From positions 73,095,912 through 73,159,911 of the forward strand of contig NC_092793.1 in the NCBI RefSeq assembly GCF_918797505.1: DNA of 64,000 bases. The letters are read 5' to 3'. The notes beneath the pieces are model-generated. The model was given only the letters and a program-made list of their open reading frames with translations, did no database searches and was not told the origin of the DNA. A program made the position numbers and the translations under genes. Position 1 is the first letter of the stretch; the number at the start of each line of letters is the position of its first letter. This stretch comes from Bemisia tabaci (Eukaryota > Arthropoda > Insecta > Hemiptera > Aleyrodidae). Shown here piece by piece: positions 1-11,190 of this stretch.

Positions 1-484
1 CGATCTTCCATATGTGGCAGCGTTGCCAAATAGTGCAATTTGCGGGGCCATAATCATTCCTGTTTATAGGGTGACAAGTTTTCTTGGATAAAAAAATTTC
101 CCGACTTTTCGGGTATTTTGGGCATAAAAATATTTTTCTCGTTTCCCTGGCTTTTCGATTTTCATACTTTCAGTTTAATTCATTTTTTTGTCACTCAGTG
201 CGGAATTTTGGTTTTATTAAAATCAAAGAAAAGTTCAGAAGACCACCGAATTTTCTGCTTTAGCCCTGTAGATGCCACGCTAACAATAAGACGGTTCCAA
301 ATGAAGCGTAGCGTGCGTAACTAAGCGGAAATCGTTCATTGCTAATTCGGTAAATATTTTTATCAGAAGAATACAAGCCTTATTATCACTTTTTCGTCAA
401 ATCATTTATCATTTTTTCATTTATCATTTTAGCATCTATAATTTTTTCATCAGAGGGCGACGCGACGGTGGCGCAGCGCGACGG

Positions 485-724
485 CGCACAGTGGATCGAG
501 TCAATGGATGAGGTCGAACTCACAAAATTTGGAAACTTTAAACGCTTCTAACTCCGTTTATGCAAAACTTTGAGGTGATAAAAGCGTTTATTTGGGTTTC
601 TCGTGGTATTATCTTCTAGATACACCCCTTAAAATTTAACATGTGACGAATTGGACATCAAAATACGCACTTTTCGCTAAAAATTTCATGCCCGACCTCT
701 CTAATTGACTCAATCCACTGTGCG
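485..724. mobile_element. 240-bp TIR element (family A, copy 1)
   Basis: The ends are inverted: CGCACAGTGGATCGAGTCAA on the left and TTGACTCAATCCACTGTGCG on the right. Two more copies occur at 4326-4562 and 46191-46427. The interior has no coding capacity. It sits in GC-rich sequence (GCAGCGCGACGG on the left, GCGGTGTAGCGCGGCG on the right), as the other copies do. It looks like a non-autonomous DNA transposon (MITE). The superfamily was not determined because no clear target duplication is visible. Confidence 0.75.
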
Positions 725-958
725 GCGGTGTAGCGCGGCGTTTAGTAATCTTCCTCATCGTGACAAGAAAGTGCATACAGCTCCTCCTCTTTTGCCCCGC
801 GGATTCATTTCGTATCTTCTCGCTATCTCCGCAGAGAACCTTGATCATTCGGGAAACAATAGCGCTTCCATTGTTCTCGTTGAAGAAACGTCATTCTCAG
901 GCATCTAAGTCCCGCTCTATTGATAAAAGGACGTAACTGAATTTGAAATTAGCCTCGT

Positions 959-1179
959 CGAAAAAAAAACTCATTGCATCTAGAGTTCAGACTTTTAAAA
1001 ACATCGACAAGAAAAAATACTCTTGATTCGATCAGATTTAAGCTTAAATCAAGAACCCAGCCTCTTAATTTGGGCGGATTTCCTTTTGATTTAAGCTTAA
1101 ATCTGATTGAATCAAGATTATTTTTTCTTGTTAATGTTTTCAAGAGTCTGGACTCTAGATCCAATGTGTTTTTTTTCCT
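959..1179. repeat. Long imperfect hairpin (fold-back repeat)
   Basis: Two arms of about 90 bp (959-1053 and 1088-1179) are reverse complements of each other, separated by about 35 bp. The arms share GATTTAAGCTTAAATC and TCTAGA and end in A-runs on the left and T-runs on the right. The transcript would fold into one long stem. It is probably a fold-back MITE; no second copy was noticed in the window. Confidence 0.75.
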
Positions 1180-1809
1180 GTGTGGATTCCGTCACGTTTT
1201 TTATTTCGGGTGAGTGAGAAATTGTCCTTCACCGGGGGTTTCAAGTCTTTCAAACCAGAAATGCCTACCCATCCTGTGTCCTGTGAACTCACAAAGAGAG
1301 CTTTTCTTGAGCGTGCGGGAAATCGCTCAAAAGTCACGTCAAAAGTGCTGCTCTCCTCATACGTACTCTAACTGGCAAAGGTCTAATGATAATGATCGTG
1401 TCGACTATTATCAAAAATAAGCGAAATGATTCATAATCCGCACAGGATGTCGGATTATTTCGAGATGATTCGGAGGGAAGGAGGACCTGAGACGCGATCT
1501 CCCGTCGAGTTTCGAGGGCCGATGGTTTCGTGGCACGGTCTGATGTGGTTTGGATCCCTCTCCTCCGTTGATAATTGTCAGCATCGGCAGAACGTGGCAC
1601 TGCGGTAGAAATGCTCGCGTCTTCCGCACCCGCTAGCCCATCCCCCATCCCCGAACCTCGACCAATTCACCCACCCCTCGCCTCGGGGTAGGGCGCAGGG
1701 CTTTCCGCGGACGAAACACCGCTGCGCTACAGGTTGTCGTTTCTACCCAAGTAGTGCTTTTTCCGTCCCAACAAGTGAAATCGCCCGTTTGGAAGGAACT
1801 AGAAAAACT

Positions 1810-2067
1810 ACGCTGCCGTGCTATGGAAGAACCCCGTATGAACATTCGAGAGTTGCCAAATTTCATCCGATGAAACGTTTATTATTGAGGAAATTTCTGA
1901 ATATTCGTCCTTGAAATTTTCAGGGACTTTAGTCGAAATTGCGAGCAAAATTATCTAAAAAATTAGAAGAAAAACACTCATAAGTTTAGCAGGAAATTTG
2001 TGTTTTATCAAAGGAAATTTGGCAACGCATGAAGGCTCATACGGTGTTCTTCCTTAGCACGGCAGTA
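1810..2067. mobile_element. 258-bp TIR element (family B, copy 1)
   Basis: The terminal inverted repeats are about 55 bp, running inward from CGCTGCCGTGCTATGGAAGA through GAGTTGCCAAATTTC on the left, and mirrored at the right end by GAAATTTGGCAACGC through CCTTAGCACGGCAGTACG. A second full copy lies at 9083-9338. There is no open frame of note, so it is a non-autonomous DNA element. Confidence 0.75.
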
Positions 2068-2439
2068 CGTAGAGAGAGTGCGGGCATGTCGGTAATTTTG
2101 AGGATATGCCGTGGAGCTTATAGAGCCCAAAAGGAGAGCCAACCTACGAACTCAAATTACCCGTGATTTATTATCGGCGGTGCGACCCGTCGCTTTTAAA
2201 TCGCACAAATTTGACTTGGTTTTTTCATAAATTTACTCATTTTTGCATAAGAACGCTCATTTATGAACATTCTCGGTCATCTTGGTTTGAAATTGGAACC
2301 TGAAGATTGGCAGTGACATTTTTTGTGACAGAAGGTTGGCTGCCCTTTTTGGCTCTAAAAAGCTCCTTTTTTTGACATGTCCGCACTCTCCCTGCACACT
2401 GCACCGGTGCCTTAGAAATAACTCCTGATTTTCTGCTCT

Positions 2440-2665
2440 GCCGTCCGCAAGAACAATGCCGTTAACATTCAATGCTTGCCAAATTTCCACCTATAATGCA
2501 TTGATTTTTGCGTAAAGCCTTGAATAAGTTTTTCTTGGGAGTTAAGATTCGATTTCGAGTAAAATTCTCTGAAAAATCGGAAGGAATTTATTCACAAGTC
2601 TCCCAGGAAACTCAGAGAAATTTAACAACGTCCGGAGACTCGTACAGCAGTCTTCTTAAGCGCAG
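2440..2665. repeat. Possible degenerate family B element (copy 3)
   Basis: The left end (GTTAACATTCAATGCTTGCC) and internal features (a run resembling the AAATCGGAAG segment, then ACTCGTACAGCAGTCTTCTT) resemble the two better copies at 1810-2067 and 9083-9338, but it is heavily diverged. An open frame of about 60 codons at 2508-2693 lies mostly inside the repeat and is not considered a gene. Confidence 0.35.
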
Positions 2666-2781
2666 CCCGAAGCTTTTCTTTTTTTGTACTTAATTTTCAG
2701 GAAGCACGTAAAAAGAAGAATAAATTCCTCCATTTTTCATTTTATCAAAAACTCAGACTCCATTTACTCGGAAAAAGTATC

Positions 2782-2972
2782 ATGATGTCTCATGAAGAAT
2801 TGACCGCCGTGTGTCTGGTTTTGGGACATGTTAATGATTTGGTGCGTTGATTTTGTATTTACCTACTTGTATTTTTATCCAACCGATTTGGCTCTTAATA
2901 TGATTTATTTTTGTTTGTTCCAGGTAAGTCTAATGGAACTACCACCGAAAGTATTTATGAGAAACCCTTCTT
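2782..2972 (+). other. Unassigned candidate exon pair
   Basis: An ATG at 2782 opens 20 codons (MMSHEELTAVCLVLGHVNDL) up to a GTGCGT donor-like site at 2842. A second segment, 2924-2972, follows a TTGTTCCAG acceptor-like site and ends at a GTAAGT donor-like site at 2973, reading VSLMELPPKVFMRNPS in the same phase. The two together read like the start of a protein, but I recognise no family and found no continuation in phase 1 downstream. They do not match the known Dopey N-terminus. They could be a separate 5' gene end, an unusual first exon, or chance. Confidence 0.25.
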
Positions 2973-3489
2973 GTAAGTAAAATGAATGTATTAACTATTT
3001 TGCTTCGATATTGACGCGCGCGTGACTGATTCTTATGAATCAAATGTTTTTAATTAAAAGACGGACCTATGCTGAAACTGCCCAATCACGTTTCTCGTCT
3101 CCCTCTCTCTTTTTTTTGCACAAAGAGGCAACTGCTCTCTAAGACCACTTGCGGCATGCGGCAATGCGCTTTCAATGCAACTGAAACCTTTTTGCTGCGA
3201 ACTCCGAGCCGCTTACTCAGCCCGGCATCCCTGCCACCCGCGGCGTCTTCCCCTTATGACCTTCATTTTCTCCGCGATTAAAGTTACGTATCTTCAAGCG
3301 CAAATAGAAATTTTCCTGATGCGCCAAACAGAATCTATGACATGTCTCGCCGTCATCTCACGATATAAAAGAGAGAAAATTATCAACCTGGCAACGTAGG
3401 AGGACGTATAAAAAACACAAATTGAAGCAAGATGCCCATGTCCAATGGTCTGGAAAACTGGAATGGTAAGGAAAGACAATCAACCTGAA

Positions 3490-3745
3490 AACCTCGAAAA
3501 TTAAGGGATCAGAGAATTTGCCGGTGTCTGAAATTTGACGAATTTCGTGTTCAAATGGAAACTACTGAGTGAACTGAACACGAGGATACCCGTGGCTCAT
3601 GAATTGAACTATTATTTGAGAAGATATGACAAAATGGTCTAATCTGCGAAAATACATGTGTTTAAATAGGAAATGCCGCCAGATGACGTCACTAGGCAGT
3701 GCATTTTCTCACTTTTAAATCTATTTTTATACTATTCCCATATCA
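3490..3745. repeat. Dispersed repeat (family C, copy 1)
   Basis: The segment GGTGTCTGAAATTTGACGA through GAACACGAGGATACCCGTGG and TATGACAAAATGGTCTAAT, ending with CCGCCAGATGACGTCACTAG and a TTTTCTCACTTTTAAATCTA tail, recurs at 10026-10411. There is no coding capacity. The class is unknown. Confidence 0.65.
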
Positions 3746-4325
3746 GAAAAAAAATATAAAAAATATTGTGAAATCAGCTCTTTAAGCACTTTCAGATGAA
3801 GCAATAAAAAATTTTCATGCAAATTCTCCATTATCGTAAAAATTGGGAAAAGTCAGGGATATTTTTACAGACTTGGGGTTGAAAAAAACGAAATCTTCAT
3901 CGTCTGATCTTTAACCTTTTCTTCCTGTGTATTTGAATTTCCCGCTGTCATGTGTGAAATTCAGAAACCTGGTAAAAATTGGCAGTAGAATCTGTGTTCC
4001 AAAATACTATAGACCTAAAGCCGGCTGTAAGATTTCCAATAGCTTCTGTAGCCGGCTGTACAATTTCTTTTAGCCTTTTATAGCCGATGGCGACTAAGCA
4101 ACAGCCAGACGATAAATATTATGCTAAACGTTACTAAATACGGTTACTAGGACTTAGTTAGTTTTTGGACCACCGCTCTCTTTCTGTGCCGTAGTATCTT
4201 GATTTATTTTGCGAGGAATGTTCCGTACTTTTGAAGGATGCCTGTCATTCTTAATATGTTGGAGCGCCTTCAATTTCTTATGATAAAGGGCAATACCTCT
4301 AGTGTGAAATAGTTGCTTCAGACGC

Positions 4326-4562
4326 CGCATAGTGGATCGATACAATAGGAGAAGTCGGACAGAACTTGAAAACTTTAAAAGCTCATAACTCCGACTATAC
4401 AATATTTTGAGGTTCTAAAAGTCGCGCCATTGGTTTCTTCGTAAAATTTTCCTCTGGAAACATCCCTCAAAATTCAAAATGTGACGAAATTAATAGCAAA
4501 ATATGCAGCTTTAGTCAAAAATTTCATGTCCGACCTCCTTCATTAACTCGATCCACTGTGCG
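4326..4562. mobile_element. Family A TIR element (copy 2), nested in family D
   Basis: The ends are CGCATAGTGGATCGATACAA and the inverse, AACTCGATCCACTGTGCG. It interrupts family D between GTTGCTTCAGACGC and CTGTGGCACGCTGCGG. The corresponding uninterrupted sequence exists in family D copy 2 near 8540-8575 (read on the minus strand), which is direct evidence of insertion. Confidence 0.8.
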
Positions 4563-4608
4563 CTGTGGCACGCTGCGGCGCGGCGGGCGGGCAGAGAGCG
4601 CGATACGC

Positions 4609-4748
4609 GCATTAGCGCCTACAAACCTAACAGGGATACTTCACGCATTGCGCGATGTGCGCATTGGCGCCTACAAACCTAACAGGGATACTTCCTGCAT
4701 TGCGCAATGCGTGAAGTATCCCTGTTAGGTTTGTAGGCGCCAGTGCGT
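4609..4748. repeat. Palindromic core of family D, with duplicated arm
   Basis: The arm GCGCCTACAAACCTAACAGG occurs twice in direct orientation (starting near 4615 and 4669) and once inverted (ending near 4741). The centre is GCATTGCGCAATGC. In copy 2 the same core is a simple palindrome, so one arm was duplicated here. Confidence 0.75.
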
Positions 4749-5256
4749 CGCCGCTCCGCTCTGTATTAAGCTCTAATATTTAATCTTGCGGTATTTATCT
4801 CTTATTTTTACTTATTTACTCTCTCTTATTTTTACTTATGTATCTCTAATATTTTAAGTCAGCGTTTTTCAACTCATGATTTTGAAATGTTTGCACACTC
4901 TGTACGGATAATTCTCATTTTAATTGATGAAAAAAAAAATATGTTTTAAAGGAAAATATAATGTTTGTTTTGTAAATATTAAGGTAGTTCCGTATCAAAC
5001 TTAATGATTTCCAAAGCACACGAATTTCTACACAATTTCTTATAGCCTTTTATAGCCAATGGCGATAAAGTGTAAAGCCCGGCGATAGGAACTATAGCCC
5101 GACTGTATACTTTTTCATAGTTTCGTATAGCCTGGCTATATGATTTGCTCCGCTTTCTACAGTCAGCTATATGATTTTCAATAGCCTTCTTTAGTCGGCT
5201 ATAAGAACTCCTATGGTATGTTGAAACGCAGCTCCTATCACCAATTTTTACCAGGG

Positions 5257-7965
5257 AACTAAGAACTGGTCTGGGCTACTTGGTTCTGTTCGGACGACGA
5301 GTAAGAGAATAATTAAATTCGGTTTGAAAAACTTGAAGAAGAAGGATTTTTTCCCAAAATTGGCTAGAAACCGTGATTCAAGGTGACCTCACGTCGAAAA
5401 TTTCACAAGCTGCACCTACAATTTTTTAGTTGATTATGAAATCGTGAAAAATTTTGGTCGCACTCAAAGTCGTTACTCAAACTTTAAGCTGCCTTCTAAC
5501 CGTATATGTCTGACGACTTACGGAGGCATTCAAGTCAGATAAATACGGGTTTTACGACTTTACTGTTTAAGTTTAAACTTTACACTTCAAAATTCATTGA
5601 AATTTTGGATCACTCTCAGGTCCCACGGATAAGAAAGGCAAGTGAACTTAATCCTCTCCTTAGCCTTTACTGTATGTGTAGGCGAATGCAGGCACTTCGA
5701 ACGGGAGGGGGGTTCCGGGATCTCCTCCAAACAAATTTTAAATTTTTGAAGCATCCAATATACAGTTTGAGTCTAATTTGTCAAATGTCGAATTGTCTGA
5801 ATGTTTGCCGAATGTCAGCGTCTTTCCTTCTTCTCTCCTTCATATCCTCCTTTTCTCTCTCTCTCTCCCCCCCCCCCTTTGATCTGCCTGTTTCCGTGTC
5901 TTCGTTCCGTCACGAGAACATAATAATTGCTAAGCAGCATAATAATATAATTGCATAATAATTTGCATAATATAAGCAGAATTTCTTAAGAATTGCGGCA
6001 ATATAGCGCAGCTAATTGAGTAATGTGTGAAGCGGGAAGGATATCCGTTATCGATGGAGCAAGGAACGTGATTGGCGCGCAATTTCCGCGAAAAGCTGTC
6101 AGTTGATCCAGCACCACAGCCACACTCGCGTCCAGGGCAAGAAAGTTTTGACTGACCAAGCTGGACGCTCCCCGACTAATTTTGGCGATGTTTCGCGGTC
6201 CGTCATTTTCCAACTATAATTGGATCGTTTATAAATAGGCGTCTACAAATGGCGCCATAGCGAGCAAACAGAGACAATATATTTTAAAAACCCCGCACTG
6301 CTATCTTCCGTAAAAGTTGCTTTCGGAAGCCAACGCTCAGAATCCGCGAAAACACGCCCAGCAATTTGGTCACCTCAACAATAATCAGTCATCATTTGTC
6401 GAATTTTATCTGATTTTATGTGCTTAACAAGTTGCTCGTCAACCTTCATTTGGTGAAAAATAGCGTTGACCTCCGAACATTACTTCTGCCTCACCTGAGT
6501 GCATTATCAGGGCTGCCACAGTGCAGTGAGGAAATACCGGGAAAATCGGGAAATTTCAGGGACTTTTAAAAAATCAGGAAAACCTGGAAATTTCAGGGAA
6601 AAATTGAAAAGCACCCTTATTTGTTTTCAAGAATGGGTTCGACGTTTCGAGCAAAAAAATTTGTACAAAAACTATCTCTAATTATGTCTATTTGATCACC
6701 TGACATATCTTTATAAGTCAGGGAATTTCATTCTCATTTGGCGGCAACCCTGCATCATTATTCTCACTGCTGAAAATTCAGCTAATATCCAAACTTCGTC
6801 GCTCGATTTGGTAACCATGAATGTGGCTACTTAGCGAAGTTCAACTCACAGTATCAGACAATACCACCGCTCATGACATCTTCGCTGGCAATCGCGAGTG
6901 ATCGCAGGTTTTAATGACTTCTTAATTAACTCAATATCCGAGGCTTTAATAATTTCATTTCACTCGCAAAATTCACGGGAAATTTTTTTGTAATTAAGCT
7001 CTCGCAACCGACGCGGCAACTCAGTCGTAAAATTGCGAAATGTAAACATAATGGTGTTGTTGAACTCATCGCATTGACCGCGGCCCGACGCAACGATGCT
7101 TTTGTTTACGTTACGGGGTCGAGTTTCCCGAACGATGTACCGCAAACACCCTCATGATACGAGAACCTTCGAATAACTTTACCGTCGAAGATGTCGATGA
7201 TGTCATGAAATAGTTAAGATCCGCTTCCGAAAAAACGTTGTTCAATTCTAATGCTTGTTGTCCGATCAGAGGCTTGCCCAAAAAAATCGTGTCGTGAGCA
7301 TTAGCGCAGAACCCAGAAGTATAAAAGGTTGATTTTACATCCAAGGTTCCATGCCGACGCATATTTATGTATGTTGCAGACATTTGTATATCACTCCATA
7401 ATTTCTACACTGAGAAAAATATTAGTATTCTTTTCTTACTTTTGGCTATCAAAGGAAGTGAAACACGAATCAACCCAAATTTTGTGTTGATTTTGGTACA
7501 CTTTGCGGCGAATTTAGCGCAGGAAACAATGGAGAGATTGGGAAACTCTAGAATCAACCGAAGGCTTTGGTTATTTTGTGTTTTACTTCCCATATTAACA
7601 CAAAGTGTCTGTTACTTTTGCTTACCGTGTTTGAGGTATCTTGAAATTTGCCCAGAATGGACGAAAACATCCGAAAGTAGTCGAGAATTTACGCACCCAT
7701 GACATCATCGAAGGATGCTTGATGACATCAAAATAGGGTTTTCCTGTTAAGTCATCAGGAGGAAACGCATACGCGCATCTGCGTAAGTGGGCCAAAAACT
7801 GTCAGAAATTACAAATCGAAAACATCTGGACGGCAAAAATGTGCGCCTCAAAGGTTGACCGATTACGTTATCAGCCGTAAATGCACAAAAATGGGGAATA
7901 GTGGGGGGAACAAAAACAAACAGAAATAGCCGAATACAGCCTCAATTACGGCCAGGTATGAACCG
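5257..7965. other. Spacer without recognised gene
   Basis: There is a CT/C-rich tract at about 5849-5878 and a GGAAAATC-type low-complexity repeat at 6533-6605 (related in style to the CAGGGTGTCTAC repeats). A TATAAATAG box-like sequence is at 6230-6238, and several frames of 60-150 codons have no recognisable domain or splice support. Nothing here is supported as a gene. Confidence 0.5.
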
Positions 7966-8914
7966 CCCTGGTAAAAATTGGCGATAGGAGCTGCGTTTCA
8001 AAATACCATAGGAATTCTTAAAGCCGGCTAAAGAAGGCAATAGAAAATCATATAACTGTAGAAAGCGGAGTAAATCATATAGCCGGGCTATACGAAGCGA
8101 AAAAAAAGTATACAGCCGGGCTATAGTTTCTCGCCGGGCTTTACACTTTATCGCCATCGGCCATAAAAGGCTATAAGAAATTGTGTAGAAATTCGTGTGC
8201 TTTGGAAATCATTAAGTTTGATACGGAACCACCATAATATTTTCAAAACACACATTATATTTTCCTTTAATACATTTTTTTTTTTCATCAATTAAAATGA
8301 GATAATCCATACAGGATGTGCAAACAGTTCAAAATCGTGAGTTGAAAAACGCTGACTCCACGAGTTTATATATGGGAGCCTAACACAGAGCGGAGCGGCG
8401 TGCTGCCAGCGATAAGCGCGCACTAGCGCCTACAAACCTAACAGGGATACTTCACGCATTGCGCAATGCGTGAGGTATCCCTGTTAGGTTTGTAGGCGCT
8501 AATGCGCTTTTCACGCTGGCTGCCCGCCGCGCCGCGCCGTGCCGCAGCGTGCCACGGCGCTTGAAGCAACTATTTCACACCAGAGGTATTGCACAGTATC
8601 ATACGAAATTGAAGGCGCTCCAACATATTAGGGATGGCAGGCATCCTTCAAAAGTACGGAGCTTTTCGCGCAAAATAAATCAAGACACTACGGCCCAAAA
8701 ATAGAGCGGTAGTCCAAAAACTCACTAAGTCCTAGCATCCGTAATTAGTAACGTTTAGCATAACTTTATCGCCTGGCTGTTGCTTAATCGCCATCGGCTA
8801 TAAAAGGCAGTAAGAAATTGTGCAGTCGGCTATTTAAGCTATTGAAAATCTTACAGCCGGCTTTAGGTCTATGGTATTTTGGAATACAGATTCTACTGCC
8901 AATTTTTACCAGGG
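7966..8914 (-). mobile_element. Palindrome-bearing TIR element (family D, copy 2)
   Basis: It starts CCCTGGTAAAAATTGGCGAT and ends in TGCCAATTTTTACCAGGG. It is the reverse orientation of the element at 3968-5256 and contains the undisturbed site where that copy carries the nested family A element. The two copies together form a widely spaced inverted repeat. No coding capacity. Confidence 0.8.
8425..8500. repeat. Near-perfect 76-bp palindrome
   Basis: The arms AGCGCCTACAAACCTAACAG and CTGTTAGGTTTGTAGGCGCT meet at a GCATTGCGCAATGC centre with no loop and only one mismatched pair visible. It is the core of family D copy 2 and would extrude as a cruciform. Confidence 0.85.
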
Positions 8915-9082
8915 CGATGATGAACGAATTTGGCAGCAAAAGAACGAGAACATCCGTCCAAACGCTTAAAACGGGGAAGGGGGGTCTAAAGGGGTCTGGG
9001 GTCTCCCCCCGAAAATTTTCGAAATTTTTAAGCATCTAATATACAGTTCTGAGCAATTTCAACTTGAATAATAGCCAAATAT

Positions 9083-9338
9083 ACCGCCGTGCTAAGGAAG
9101 ATCGCCGTGTTAACATTCGAGAGTTGCCAAATTTCCTTCGAGAGAATGTTTATTTTTGAGCAAAGTTATGAACATTTTTCCTTGCAATTTTCCGGAACTA
9201 TAGGTGAAATTGCGAACAACATCATCTGATAAAATGGAAGAAAAATATTCATAAGTTTACACGGGAATTTGTGTTTTATGATTGAAAATTTGGCAACGCC
9301 TGAAGGTTCATACGGCGTTTCTCCTTAGCGCGGCAGTA
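9083..9338. mobile_element. TIR element (family B, copy 2)
   Basis: The left end CCGCCGTGCTAAGGAAGATC is matched by the inverse right end CTCCTTAGCGCGGCAGTATA. The interior aligns with copy 1 at 1810-2067 (GAAGAAAAATATTCATAAGT, GGAATTTGTGTTTTATGA). Both ends are flanked by TATA, which might be part of the target site. Non-coding. Confidence 0.75.
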
Positions 9339-10025
9339 TAAGGGTTTTACCTTCTTCTTTCCTCCGTCCCCACCTTCTTTCTCTCTTCCTTTTCTCCTCT
9401 CCCTTTCCGGGCGGACGGGGGGGGGGGGGGGGGGGCACGCTCCCTACGCCCCCTTGAATCTGCCTATACGTGCCCCTATAACGTCATCATCTTGTTCTAT
9501 AATGACGTCATCAGCCGGACAGCGGCCGGAGAGAAAGATGAACTTTTTGTGCTCCTGAAGAGGGCTCCCCGGGCGGGGCGGGAGCTTCTCGAGACTACGT
9601 GATTTCTCTCCACCGCTCGCGAATAGCGACCCAAGGGGGTGGGGGGGGGGGGGTGAACGACTGCAAAAACAAGCGGCCGATCACGGCAAATGACGCATCA
9701 AATCTGAAGAGGTTCGTTCGGAGAAAAGTGAGCAGGTGCTGAAACACCGTTCGCATTTCCCATGGGTGACGCCCGAGGTAGCGAACCAACGTAGTACTAC
9801 ATACAACGTCCAATCGATTCCCATTTATGCAGAGGTGTCTTCTTTTTTTCCGCATCCGCCTGCTTTTCTCATCCCGCCTCGTTTCTCCGATCCGCAGTCT
9901 GTGTGCAGTAATACCTTCAGCGGCCTCATTTCAGCTTAAGCTTCGAGAGGACAAAATTAACAATTCATAGTCCCGAAGCCCCCCCCCCCCCCCCAACCAT
10001 TTACCGATGTGACACACGGGGACCT
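9339..10025. other. Spacer with homopolymers
   Basis: There is a long G run at about 9417-9435, another at about 9636-9652, a C run at about 9979-9993, and CT-rich sequence around 9355-9405. No supported gene was found. The homopolymers could cause consensus errors. Confidence 0.5.
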
Positions 10026-10411
10026 TAAACTTGGAAAATTTACGCAATGGAGAATTTGCAGGTGTCTGAAATTTGATGAGTTCTGTGTTTGAATGGACGC
10101 TGCCAAGTGAGCTGAACACGAGGATACCCTTGGTTCATAAATTGAACAATTATTGGAGGAGATATGACAAAATGATCTAATTTGTGTACCGTATGGAACT
10201 GTGTACCCTTGTGCGCTACCGCGTCCACTGGATCGCACCATCTGGTCTTAGTTTTATTTTTAACTTTTAGTTCTATTTTTTTTTATTATTTTCTTATATT
10301 ATTTTATTTATTTTTATTTATCATAATTGCTAAAAATACATGCATAATAAAAATGGGAAATACCGCCAGATTACGTCACTAGGCGGCGCATTTTCTCACT
10401 CTTAAATCTAT
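10026..10411. repeat. Dispersed repeat (family C, copy 2, interrupted)
   Basis: It aligns with 3490-3745 from CAGGTGTCTGAAATTTGATG to GACAAAATGATCTAATTTGT, then is broken by about 145 bp of T-rich sequence (about 10186-10330), and resumes with AAAATACATGCATAATAAAA and CCGCCAGATTACGTCACTAG. The interruption is absent from copy 1, so it is an insertion here or a deletion there. Confidence 0.65.
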
Positions 10412-10868
10412 TGGCCCGGAGCGACTTCGCGGCAGTTTTTAGATTTCTGGGGGTCGATTCCCCCTTCCCCTATTCATCCCTATTCCCTATTCATCCCCGC
10501 GTGGACTCCGTTTGACTCAAAATAACCGATCGATAGACCTTGGAACGAGAGGTCTGGGCTGCCCTGTATTTATGTTAAAAAACATCCGTTTTTTGCGACC
10601 AGGGTTCGAAACTCACAGGCGCCAAATGCGCCTAAGAAATCTGTCATGGCGCCTAAAAAAGGAAACCTCTGCGCCAACGTGGCCCCTAAAAAATTACCCT
10701 TTCCCTTCCTCCAAAAAATCCTAAGTTTTTCGTTTGGTGATTTTTAGAAATGTCCTCCAAGTTACAGCTATTAGATCTGTAACTAAAACACCTTGCCTTA
10801 ACACCACACCACTAAAACACCATTTGCGCTGTTATGTATAGGCAAAAAGTGAATTTGGCCCCTAAAAA

Positions 10869-11190
10869 TCAAGCTTGATGCGCCACATGGCTCCTGAAAC
10901 TCGAAGATGAGCTTCGAACACTGTTGCGACCGTCAGAAATAGACGTCCGAACAGACCAACGCAACTTGCCAATCGCCGCTCTGAGGTCGTTATCCGAGGA
11001 GAATATTCGGAGTTGGGTAAAAGTAGGCAGCATCCAAGAAGACAAGATATTCAAGATATGCGCTGCCACTTCGACATCCTGGTGGTCGGAGTTTCCATTT
11101 AAAGTGCCATAAAAGTTGATAATATCCGAGCCAATCTCGTCGGGCAACGCCGACAAGTAATACTTTCTCTCGACGCACGAATCATCACCA
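10869..11190 (-). other. Open frame of unknown origin, possibly gag-like remnant
   Basis: The minus strand is open for about 100 codons and reads ALPDEIGSDIINFYGTLNG, AAHILNILSS and LRAAIGKLRWSV. The phrase YYLSALPDEI is loosely reminiscent of the Gag region of insect LTR retrotransposons. A CTAG acceptor-like site after a pyrimidine run precedes it. The surrounding plus strand has CAGGCGCCAAATGCGCCTA repeats. There is no RT, protease or LTR nearby. It may be a decayed retroelement piece, an orphan exon, or chance. Confidence 0.2.

Larger units (their letters stand above)
3968..5256 (+). mobile_element. Palindrome-bearing TIR element (family D, copy 1, with nested insert)
   Basis: The element begins CCTGGTAAAAATTGGCAGTA and ends in the inverse, CACCAATTTTTACCAGG. 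Short subterminal repeats built on TATAGCCGGCTATA-like units lie inside both ends. A GC-rich palindromic core is at 4609-4748. Copy 2 (7966-8914) is in inverse orientation and is 340 bp shorter, mostly because copy 1 carries a nested family A element (4326-4562) and an extra part-copy of the palindrome arm. No transposase is encoded, so it is non-autonomous. Target duplication was not resolved. Confidence 0.8.

Noticed and set aside
2508..2693. Open frame beginning MRKALNKFFLG, superficially like the Dopey KALKNF motif
   Set aside because: It lies mostly inside a degenerate family B repeat and the following residues do not match the Dopey N-terminus.
5506..5958. 150-codon plus-strand open frame
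   Set aside because: Low-complexity Ser/Leu/Pro tail from a CT/C tract, with no domain and no splice or homologue support.
5986..6213. 75-codon minus-strand frame beginning MENDGPRN, near a TATAAATAG box
   Set aside because: Protein-like composition but no recognised family and no supporting signals. The box is palindromic enough to arise by chance in AT-rich DNA.
7111..7383. 90-codon minus-strand open frame
   Set aside because: No recognised motif, and splice sites could not be placed. Too short for a claim.
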